From DATBWZ01 sp036514535 (GTDB lineage Bacteria > JAMCPX01 > DATBWZ01), in NCBI GenBank assembly GCA_036514535.1, contig DATBWZ010000139.1, positions 1 to 17,148 on the forward strand: a stretch of 17,148 nucleotides of DNA, in the 5' to 3' direction. Each line of letters opens with the position of its first letter. Position 1 is the first letter of the stretch. Below are positions 8,359 to 14,785 of this stretch, one piece after another. The notes under the pieces were generated by a model that did no database searches, was not told the DNA's origin, and saw only the letters and a program-made list of their open reading frames with translations. The translations under genes were made by a program, and so were the position numbers.

Positions 8359-8376
8359 AATAAATTTTAGTTTATT
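8359..8376. terminator. Weak AT-rich hairpin between convergent genes
   Basis: AATAAA (8359-8364) and TTTATT (8371-8376) pair around a 6-base loop. On the minus strand a run of Ts follows 10-15 bases later. This could weakly end transcription of the GT2 operon. The stem is all A-T, so support is poor. Confidence 0.2.
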
Positions 8377-9106
8377 TATGGGATCGTATGATCCATCCAG
8401 TTGTTAATTTCACTTTGCAAAGTTCATACAGACTGCTAAAAATATCAAATACTAAATTTACTTTCGTAGAGCCAGAATGATACCATTGAACAGGCATTTC
8501 TTTTATCTTAAGGTTGAACAACTTAGCTAAATAAATAATCTCAGCGTCAATACCCCACTTGTTTGTCCTGGAGATGCTGAAGAGTTTTTTTGCCGAGGAA
8601 TTTGTATATGCCTTGAATCCACAGGTGAAGTCGCTTATTCGGGAATTTATTAATATCCTTGCAATGAGTCTATATATAGCACTTAAATTTCTTCTTATTA
8701 ATGGCTGAGGTTTTACTATACGAGATTCTGGAAATTTTCGTGTTCCTATTGCTATGTCATAACCTTCTTTCAAGGTATTTAAAAATACGGGTATGTTTTC
8801 AATTGGAACTGATAAATCTGCGTCCGTTGTAACAATGTATCTTCCTCCTGCGGTATTTACCCCCTTTCTTAACGAAAAGCCTTTGCCCATATTTACTTCA
8901 TTGTTTAATACTATAATTCCTTTATTTATTCTTACAAGTGCTGTTAATATCTCCCTGGTTCTGTCTGTGCTGCTGTCATTGATGAAAATAATTTCAAAAT
9001 TTTCCGCTAACGTATTGCACTGTGCGTTGACTTCTTCAAAACACCGTAGTATGGATTTTTCTTCGTTGTAAAGCGGGATTATCACCGTCAGATAAATATT
9101 ATCCAT
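8372..9106 (-). CDS. Family 2 glycosyltransferase, dolichyl/polyprenyl-phosphate sugar synthase type
   Basis: This 244-residue GT-A enzyme resembles eukaryotic ALG5/DPM1 and bacterial polyprenyl-phosphate glycosyltransferases. N-terminal VIIPLYNEE (residues 8-16) and INDSSTDRT (42-50) build the nucleotide-sugar site, and DADLSVP (D95, D97) supplies the metal-binding aspartates. DFTCGFKAY and the C-terminal SGSTKVN are further marks of the DPM1-like branch. It has no C-terminal transmembrane helices, so it is a short, cytoplasm-facing form. It would transfer glucose or mannose to a lipid phosphate. The start at 9106 has AAGGAAAG ahead of it. It overlaps the end of the YfhO-like gene by 8 bases. 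The pair fits a scheme in which this enzyme charges the lipid carrier and the membrane protein uses it outside. The sugar cannot be told from sequence. Confidence 0.9.
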   Translation of the reverse strand: MDNIYLTVIIPLYNEEKSILRCFEEVNAQCNTLAENFEIIFINDSSTDRTREILTALVRINKGIIVLNNEVNMGKGFSLRKGVNTAGGRYIVTTDADLSVPIENIPVFLNTLKEGYDIAIGTRKFPESRIVKPQPLIRRNLSAIYRLIARILINSRISDFTCGFKAYTNSSAKKLFSISRTNKWGIDAEIIYLAKLFNLKIKEMPVQWYHSGSTKVNLVFDIFSSLYELCKVKLTTGWIIRSHK

Positions 9107-11069
9107 TTTTTCTTTCCTTTATAAATAGGAATGTTAGAAGTATAATGGTGGAAATCGTAATAATTATACCAGCCAGAAATGAGTTTGGGAAGAATTTTAA
9201 CAAAACAATATGTTCTCCTGATTCAATAAAAACACCTTGAAACATATAATTTGCTTTCAAAACTTTCTGAGGTTTACCATCAATTTCTGCTTTCCAGCCA
9301 GGGTGATAATTATTCTTTATAACAAGAATGCCTGGACTGGCTGATAGTATTCTTAAAAATATCTTGTTAGGACTATATTCCAGGACTTCAATTTTATCTT
9401 CCCCGTATTTATCTTTTTGAATAAGTTTATTCTTCAATTCAGATAAAATACTATCTTCTACCATTGCAGCCCTGCCTTCCTCCATTGATGTTTTAAACAG
9501 TAATTGAATTGATCTTTCCTTTTCTTTTGGTTGCGGGATTATTTTTTTAGCTATGTAAAATCTGGTTGTGTTGCCTTTATATTTATAGATGTTAAAAAAC
9601 CCATCATAAATAAGTTGGAAACCGTCGCTATCCACAGAACTTTTAGTAAAAATATATTTAACGCCAAGCAAGTTAATTACTTTGGATACAGGTTTGTTTG
9701 CCTGATGAGTCATAAATTCACCTAAATATTTAGGCGAAAAAGGATCATATCCCAGAACATTTTCCTTCCCAGCGGCCACTGTTGAGTTTACCGGGATTAT
9801 TTGGCTGGATGCTATTACCCTTTCCCAGATTTCACTATGTTTTGTTGCAGTTCCTATTATCTCCCCTGTTTTTTCAATTTGGCTATAAAAATCAGATGCC
9901 CTGATTAAAAAGAAAGTTGGCGTGAAGGATATAACAGCTTGTAAAATAAAGACCATTAAATAAATTGCATTGTTAAATTTGAATAAATTAGATTCTCTAA
10001 AAGTATCCATGCTAATTGCGGTAAGATAAGCAATTATAAAAATTAGTATAAAGAAAAATACCTCTGGATTTCTGAAATAACTCAGCCCTGGCAGCGTGAA
10101 TATAAAAAATTTATACACCGGGGTGTATTTCCCAAGGCTTAAAATTAGAAAAAATATTGATAATATTACATAACTCAAACTTTTTTTAATAAGCTGTTTC
10201 GAAAATATGAGAATCACCAATAATGGGATAAGGTTGGAGATTAAAATTCCCGATATTACAAAAAGTCCTGGAGAATACATTGTTGCTTTTTGGTAGGTTA
10301 ACCCGCCGCCTCTACCTGATAACGGGATAAATTCTGCTGTTGGCAGAAACTGTATTGCGCTTAATCCTAAGAAAAAAGTAATAGTTAAACAAAAGATATA
10401 AATTCTGTTTTTAGCCTCATTATATTGTTTGTGTTTGATTTTAATTATTGTTTCTATAACCAAGTGCAAACTTATCAAAAGCAGCGTGCCATAAAATATC
10501 TGTGGGTATCCGCCAAGGAATTGAATTAATAATACTAATGCCGTGTGTTTATAATATTTCTTTGTCTCAAAAGAACGAAGATAATAATGAAGAATCAGCG
10601 GTATCCATATGTAAGATTGGACAAGTGGTAGCCAGCCTAAAAGAATGTTCCACCACAATCCGATAAAAAGCATAAAAATTATGACGCCAAAAATAGAGGA
10701 GGATAAAGAAAGCCCCCTTTTTCTTAAAAATATGTACATAAATATATTCCCCAATATTAAATGTAACATTACCGATAAACCATAGGCTTTATCCAACGGA
10801 AATAAAAAGAATATTATGGTAAATGGATAAAATATCCCGGCCTGAATATTTGCTATAAAAGGAGTCCCGCAATAATTGTAGGGATTCCACAACGGCAAGG
10901 TCCCATTATTCAGCAATTCATTCTTAAGAAAGTATTTCCAGAAGAAATGTTGAAGATGATAATCTTCCCCTTGCAGAGGAATTAATCCAAAGTTTATTTT
11001 ATAAAATGGGATAAGAGTTAATAAGATAAAGAGTATAAGAATATGGTTTTGCTTAAATATTTTTTTCAT
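9099..11069 (-). CDS. YfhO-family polytopic membrane glycosyltransferase (GT-C fold)
   Basis: This ~656-residue protein has about a dozen hydrophobic segments. An early periplasmic loop carries GEDYHLQ and PLWNPYNYCGTPF, a hallmark of YfhO/GT-C proteins in which acidic residues bind the lipid-linked sugar. Near the C-terminus, NYHPGWKAEIDGK and HIVLLKFFP form the periplasmic beta domain typical of YfhO, followed by a last transmembrane helix. It probably transfers a sugar from a polyprenyl-phosphate donor to a surface polymer on the outer face of the inner membrane. YfhO acts with a CsbB-like GT2 in Firmicutes; the gene here overlaps such a GT2. No GtrA-like flippase gene is seen nearby. I give the ATG at 11069; a GTG at 11072 is in frame directly before it, and neither has a good ribosome site. 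The gene is conspicuously AT-rich (for example 13 G/C in 10381-10440). Confidence 0.88.
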   Translation of the reverse strand: MKKIFKQNHILILFILLTLIPFYKINFGLIPLQGEDYHLQHFFWKYFLKNELLNNGTLPLWNPYNYCGTPFIANIQAGIFYPFTIIFFLFPLDKAYGLSVMLHLILGNIFMYIFLRKRGLSLSSSIFGVIIFMLFIGLWWNILLGWLPLVQSYIWIPLILHYYLRSFETKKYYKHTALVLLIQFLGGYPQIFYGTLLLISLHLVIETIIKIKHKQYNEAKNRIYIFCLTITFFLGLSAIQFLPTAEFIPLSGRGGGLTYQKATMYSPGLFVISGILISNLIPLLVILIFSKQLIKKSLSYVILSIFFLILSLGKYTPVYKFFIFTLPGLSYFRNPEVFFFILIFIIAYLTAISMDTFRESNLFKFNNAIYLMVFILQAVISFTPTFFLIRASDFYSQIEKTGEIIGTATKHSEIWERVIASSQIIPVNSTVAAGKENVLGYDPFSPKYLGEFMTHQANKPVSKVINLLGVKYIFTKSSVDSDGFQLIYDGFFNIYKYKGNTTRFYIAKKIIPQPKEKERSIQLLFKTSMEEGRAAMVEDSILSELKNKLIQKDKYGEDKIEVLEYSPNKIFLRILSASPGILVIKNNYHPGWKAEIDGKPQKVLKANYMFQGVFIESGEHIVLLKFFPNSFLAGIIITISTIILLTFLFIKERKNG

Positions 11070-11135
11070 CACCGAATTACACTTAATATATACCCCCGAT
11101 ATTTTATGTTCGGTAAGAAAATAGCCGTTGAAATT

Positions 11136-12449
11136 CTATTCCCAGTTTGACTTGTTCATCATTTCAAGAAAATCTTTATTTACCTCTGTCCGGGATAGCT
11201 TCTCCAAAAGGAATTCTATTGCCTCAATTCCCATGGGCTGGAGAACTTTTCGTAGTATCCAGACTCTGTTTAAGATAAAATCGTTCAGTAGAAGTTCTTC
11301 TTTCCTTGTTCCGGATTTGTTAATGTCAATTGCCGGGAATAAACGCTTGTCTGCAAGCCTTCTATCCAGCACGATCTCGCAATTTCCTGTCCCCTTGAAT
11401 TCTTCAAAAATAACCTCATCCATTCTGCTGCCTGTGTCAATCAGTGCAGTTGCTATAATAGTCAGACTTCCGCCCTGTTCAATATTTCTTGCTGCTCCGA
11501 AAAACCGCTTTGGTTTGTGAAGCGCATTTGAGTCAATTCCTCCGGAAAGAACCTTCCCGCTTGGAGGGGCAACAGAGTTATATGCCCTTGCAAGCCTTGT
11601 TATGCTATCCAGGAGAATTACTACATTCCTTCCGTGTTCCACAAGTCTCTTCGCTTTTTCAAGTACCATCTCCGCAACTTGTATATGTCTGTTTGCTGGT
11701 TCATCAAAGGTTGAACTTACAACTTCCCCCTTTACAGAGCGCTGCATATCCGTAACCTCTTCAGGCCTCTCATCTATCAGCAGGACAATCAGGACTACCT
11801 CCGGGTGGTTGGTTGTAATTGCATTTGCGATATCCTGCATCATCATTGTCTTTCCTGTTCTCGGCTGGGCAACAATCAACGCCCGCTGTCCCATTCCGAT
11901 TGGAGTTAAAAGATCTATGACTCTTGTTGTGACATTTTTATGATTCCATTCAAGGTTGAATTTTTCAAGAGGATAAAGAGGGGTAAGGTTGTCAAAAAGA
12001 ATCTTGTCTTTAGCTTTTTCAAGGTCCTCATAGTTCAGATTTTCTATTTTAATTAGAGCGAAATATCGTTCTCCCTCTTTTGGTGCCCGTACTTGCCCGG
12101 CTATTATATCTCCGGTTCTCAAACTGAATTTCTTGATCTGAGAGGGGGAGACATATATATCGTCTGGACCAGGAAGATAATTATAGTCTGGGGAACGGAT
12201 AAACCCAAATCCATCAGCCAGGATCTCCAGTACGCCCTCTGCATACACAACGCCATTTTTCTCGCTCTGCGCCTGGAGTATTGCGAAGATGAGGTCTTGC
12301 TTCCGCATTCCGAAGGCATTCTCAACGCCTATTTCCTTTGCAAAGTTCATTAAATCCGAGATACTTTTACTTTTAATTTCTTTTAAACTTATTCTTATGG
12401 TAGCGCTGTTCTGGTTGTTGTTTTTTTCTGAAGCAATTTGTTCGCTCAT
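11136..12449 (-). CDS. rho: Transcription termination factor Rho
   Basis: This 437-residue hexameric RNA-dependent ATPase ends transcription of untranslated RNA. In order it contains the Rho N-terminal helical domain (~21-60) and the cold-shock-like RNA-binding domain (~67-135, with DGFGFIR at 79-85). The ATPase core has Walker A QPRTGKT (195-201, Lys200), DERPEEVTDM (226-235), Walker B VVILLD (Asp281), the Q loop around SGGIDSNALHKPKRFFGAAR and the R loop FKGTGN (351-356). Length is close to the usual ~420 residues with no insertion. Walker A differs from the E. coli form (PPKAGKT) in having Gln and Arg, as I see it. The start at 12449 has GGGGG 7 bases upstream. No clear terminator follows; only 66 bases separate it from the downstream YfhO-like gene, so read-through is possible. 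Confidence 0.98.
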   Translation of the reverse strand: MSEQIASEKNNNQNSATIRISLKEIKSKSISDLMNFAKEIGVENAFGMRKQDLIFAILQAQSEKNGVVYAEGVLEILADGFGFIRSPDYNYLPGPDDIYVSPSQIKKFSLRTGDIIAGQVRAPKEGERYFALIKIENLNYEDLEKAKDKILFDNLTPLYPLEKFNLEWNHKNVTTRVIDLLTPIGMGQRALIVAQPRTGKTMMMQDIANAITTNHPEVVLIVLLIDERPEEVTDMQRSVKGEVVSSTFDEPANRHIQVAEMVLEKAKRLVEHGRNVVILLDSITRLARAYNSVAPPSGKVLSGGIDSNALHKPKRFFGAARNIEQGGSLTIIATALIDTGSRMDEVIFEEFKGTGNCEIVLDRRLADKRLFPAIDINKSGTRKEELLLNDFILNRVWILRKVLQPMGIEAIEFLLEKLSRTEVNKDFLEMMNKSNWE

Positions 12450-12577
12450 TTATTTTCCCCCTTTTTCGGTTTGTTCTGATTTTAACTAATATTACAATAC
12501 ATGACCTTTAAGTCGGCAGTGTTTTTCTTATAGAAATACCTCTTAAGTATTAATAACTGTTTAGATTCAGGCAATAC

Positions 12578-12610
12578 ATGCTATATTATCTATAAATTAT
12601 AATATAGCAT
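12578..12610. repeat. Perfect 12-bp AT-rich inverted repeat upstream of rho
   Basis: ATGCTATATTAT (12578-12589) and ATAATATAGCAT (12599-12610) are perfectly complementary around a 9-base loop. It lies in the 199-base gap between the barrel gene and rho, both on the minus strand. No T run follows on either strand, so it is not a standard intrinsic terminator. It may stabilise the upstream transcript's 3' end or act as an operator for rho. Confidence 0.6.
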
Positions 12611-12626
12611 ATGATCCTATATTAAC

Positions 12627-12656
12627 GCAAGTATTTTTTAATATTTTTTTACTTGC
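12627..12656. repeat. 7-bp inverted repeat spanning the stop codon of the barrel gene
   Basis: GCAAGTA (12627-12633) and TACTTGC (12650-12656) are complementary around a 16-base loop made only of A and T. The minus-strand stop codon (12649-12651) lies in the right arm and loop. It could be a transcript-end structure. No other regulatory signal was convincing in 12450-12648. Confidence 0.4.
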
Positions 12657-14298
12657 CAGTAAAGTCGCAGCCAATAATTACTGTTATTTCAGAATCAGGA
12701 AGCGTTGTAACAGGTTTCATAGACGGAGTAACTTTCAGTTTATCGGCTATCTCCTTTGTCTCTTTTTCGTAAATATTCTGAAAGGTTATTTCCGTTGTTT
12801 TATAGTCACGCTTTTCGGCATTCCCCACTTTTTTAATATTGTATCCGCCGAGCAATAGTTTTTTGGCTGCTTCTTCTCCAACTCCTGATTTTCCACAACC
12901 GTTAAAGATGTTGATACTAATATCCTTTAGCTCTTTTTTCTGAACGGATGTTGCTGGAGGAACAGGCGCTGGTGGCGGCGTGGTTATCATCGGTTGGGCA
13001 GCAGATGCGGCTTTTGTTGTCATCTGGTCACAGCCAGCAACTACGACTACGTCCGCATCTGTTCTTGGTTTTGGTAGCCGCGCCATCTTCTGTTTTCCTG
13101 GAAGGAGCCGCGAAATATCCACAGCTTCCTTGGTGTATTCTCTTGGAAACATTACGGATGTTTCCGGATATTTACCATCTTTTATTTGTGCTACTTTTAC
13201 TACATTTATTCCCTTTCCTTTAAGAAAATTCGCTGTCGGTTCAGCGGTGTTTTCTATGTCACATCCATTAAGCACCATAACCTTTATTGCTTCCTTTGCG
13301 GCTGGAGGTACTGGTGCATCTGCCGGGGGCATGCTTGACTTTGCCGTGGTGACCGGCGACTGGCTCTTCGGTGACGCAGATGCTGCCTTGCCACTGCCAA
13401 ACAGGTATGATGCTCCCAAAGTCACAGAGTAATCAGAGTTTGGTTTTGTCTGGTCAGGCGGCAATCCAATCCCGACTCCCCCATCAATTGCGAGGTAGTC
13501 AGTGGGAATGTATTTTGCTCCAATAACAGCGGAAAGGTCCTCGTCCTTTGTATCACTGAAGCTGGATCCAATTACTTCAAAGATAATTCCTACTGAGGAT
13601 ACGGGATAATAATCAGCACCGAGGTTTCCTACGAGTTTTGATCCGGAGGTTACACCATCATAGGGACACGCAATAGTGTCGCTCCCAACAATATAGGCGC
13701 CCGCAGGGCATGGTTCATAATAATAATCTCCGTTTTCCCAGCCGAAATTAAGATATGTTCCAAACTGTTTTTTCTGCCCGTAGAATACCGCTGTATTCAA
13801 CTCAATTCCGGGATTTACAGATGTGCTGCCTGCAAATTTATTTGAACTCGTAGGCAGTCCTACATAACCAGTTAATCCCGCATTGAATGGTTTTGTATGG
13901 GTGGTATTCGGAAAGACGGCGTATTTTAAAATGAGTTTCATTTTGCCCAGCCCTGATCCCGTTTCTGTTTCTGTAAAATTCAGAACATCACCACTGCTCT
14001 TTATTCCTGCGCCGATAACGAATGGCAACAGGAGGCCAACTTCAAAGGTATCAATGACCCCGTAGTTAAATGACAGCGAGGGGTTAATATCCGTATTCCG
14101 TTTTGGCCAGATATTATCTTCAGAGATACTGTATATATTAGTATTCAGGAAAATGCTGGTGTTGAATGCCCCTCTTTTAAGAACATCTGTTGTTCTTGAG
14201 ATTATAAGCCCAGACCCGCCGCTTACGCTTGGTAGAGCAGCGTAGGCTACCTGAACCGCAGTAATTAGTACAATCACTAAAATAAAAAACTTTTTCAT
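12649..14298 (-). CDS. Exported beta-barrel-like protein with two C-terminal LytR_C domains
   Basis: I choose the ATG at 14298 (549 residues) because GGGAGGG lies 6-7 bases ahead and a clean signal peptide (residues 1-20, ending AYA) begins there; an upstream GTG at 14337 only adds a poor N-terminus. Residues ~21-301 alternate short beta-strands and Gly/Asn/Asp turns ending in YLF, as in outer-membrane barrels of the transporter/'phenol-degradation MetA-like' kind. A Pro/Ala/Ser linker follows. Then come two LytR_C-type domains (~337-424 and ~459-545), joined by another Pro/Ala linker (~425-455). Each starts with a strand ending in N-G-C and ends with a strand G-C-D. LytR_C is best known from LytR-CpsA-Psr proteins of Gram-positive walls. 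All six Cys fall in pairs (197/211, 346/423, 468/544), suggesting disulfides. The role may be linking the outer membrane to peptidoglycan or a polymer; this is inference. Confidence 0.85.
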   Translation of the reverse strand: MKKFFILVIVLITAVQVAYAALPSVSGGSGLIISRTTDVLKRGAFNTSIFLNTNIYSISEDNIWPKRNTDINPSLSFNYGVIDTFEVGLLLPFVIGAGIKSSGDVLNFTETETGSGLGKMKLILKYAVFPNTTHTKPFNAGLTGYVGLPTSSNKFAGSTSVNPGIELNTAVFYGQKKQFGTYLNFGWENGDYYYEPCPAGAYIVGSDTIACPYDGVTSGSKLVGNLGADYYPVSSVGIIFEVIGSSFSDTKDEDLSAVIGAKYIPTDYLAIDGGVGIGLPPDQTKPNSDYSVTLGASYLFGSGKAASASPKSQSPVTTAKSSMPPADAPVPPAAKEAIKVMVLNGCDIENTAEPTANFLKGKGINVVKVAQIKDGKYPETSVMFPREYTKEAVDISRLLPGKQKMARLPKPRTDADVVVVAGCDQMTTKAASAAQPMITTPPPAPVPPATSVQKKELKDISINIFNGCGKSGVGEEAAKKLLLGGYNIKKVGNAEKRDYKTTEITFQNIYEKETKEIADKLKVTPSMKPVTTLPDSEITVIIGCDFTGK

Positions 14299-14343
14299 AA
14301 CCATCCCTCCCGAAGAATAATTTATTTTAAAACGCACTTAATA

Positions 14344-14374
14344 AATCCTTATCATAGGTTAAAAATATTGTCAA
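14344..14374 (-). promoter_or_regulatory. Putative promoter of the barrel gene
   Basis: On the minus strand TTGACA occurs at 14374-14369. The downstream -10 is unclear: GATAAG after 15 bases or TAAGGA after 17 bases are the best matches. The start codon lies about 45-50 bases further on, which suits a normal leader. Confidence 0.45.
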
Positions 14375-14393
14375 GCACTTTATTTCTTTAATA

Positions 14394-14403
14394 GCGTAAA
14401 CGC
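14394..14403. promoter_or_regulatory. Possible operator GCGTAAACGC between divergent promoters
   Basis: GCGT and ACGC form an inverted repeat around AA. Its centre (14398-14399) lies almost midway between the two outward-facing TTGACA boxes at 14369-14374 and 14420-14425. That position would suit one regulator controlling both genes. It is a short motif, so chance is not excluded. Confidence 0.3.
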
Positions 14404-14419
14404 CAACATAACGAAATTG

Positions 14420-14447
14420 TTGACATTCTTTTTTATTATGATAGATT
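14420..14447 (+). promoter_or_regulatory. Putative promoter of the cold-shock gene
   Basis: A perfect TTGACA at 14420-14425 is followed after 16 bases by TAGATT (14442-14447), a moderate -10 match. Transcription would start near 14454, giving a leader of about 70 bases with two hairpins. Confidence 0.55.
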
Positions 14448-14457
14448 TAATATTAAT

Positions 14458-14511
14458 AAGGGGGCTATGTACCCCTTTGAAGAAACCTCGTTATGCGAGG
14501 AAAAAAGGAGG
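14458..14511 (+). promoter_or_regulatory. Structured 5' leader of the cold-shock gene
   Basis: Hairpin 1 pairs AAGGGG (14458-14463) with CCCCTT (14472-14477). Hairpin 2 pairs CCTCG (14486-14490) with CGAGG (14496-14500) across a 5-base loop. The ribosome site GGAGG is at 14507-14511, 11 bases before ATG. The CCTC of hairpin 2 or CCTTT of hairpin 1 could instead cover the ribosome site, so two alternative folds exist. Temperature-dependent leaders are known for E. coli cspA; the same use here is inference. Confidence 0.45.
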
Positions 14512-14522
14512 ACAGATAAGTT

Positions 14523-14723
14523 ATGGCAGTAGGTAAGATTAAGTGGTTCAACGAGAAAAAAGGGTTTGGCTTCATCCAGCAGGACAACGGACAGGATGTT
14601 TTTATCCATTACACCGCAATAACGGGTGACGGGTTTAAAACTCTGAAACAGGGCGAAGATGTGCAGTTTGATGTTGTTCAGGGTCCAAAGGGGCCTCAGG
14701 CTGCAAACGTAGTAAAGCTCTAA
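14523..14723 (+). CDS. CspA-family cold-shock protein
   Basis: This 66-residue single OB-fold protein binds single-stranded RNA and DNA. It has the two RNA-binding motifs, KGFGFI (RNP1, residues 13-18) and VFIHY (RNP2, ~26-30), and the usual MxxGxIKWFNEKKG opening and GPQAANV close. Length is exactly typical for the family. Members act as RNA chaperones in the cytoplasm, either cold-induced or constitutive; which kind cannot be told from the protein alone. A strong GGAGG precedes it, and an intrinsic terminator follows 24 bases after the stop. It appears to be monocistronic with a structured leader. I give no numbered csp name because paralogues are hard to tell apart. Confidence 0.97.
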   Translation: MAVGKIKWFNEKKGFGFIQQDNGQDVFIHYTAITGDGFKTLKQGEDVQFDVVQGPKGPQAANVVKL

Positions 14724-14747
14724 GGGAAATTATTTAAAATTGCTGTT

Positions 14748-14785
14748 GCCCGCCTATTTGTTTTATGGCGGGCTTGATTTTCTTT
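14748..14785 (+). terminator. Intrinsic terminator of the cold-shock gene
   Basis: GCCCGCC (14748-14754) pairs perfectly with GGCGGGC (14767-14773) around a 12-base loop, followed by TTGATTTTCTTT. This is a strong GC stem with an imperfect T tract. The only ATG in frame with the next gene (14765) sits at the loop/stem boundary. Confidence 0.85.

Noticed and set aside
11489..11943. Plus-strand frames opposite rho
   Set aside because: They overlap the most conserved ATPase motifs of Rho and carry Ser/Leu/Pro-rich shadow composition.
12980..13432. A 150-codon open frame on the plus strand opposite the barrel/LytR_C gene
   Set aside because: It is the mirror of the Ala/Pro-rich linkers and signal-less; no ribosome site or protein-like pattern, whereas the minus frame has recognisable domains.
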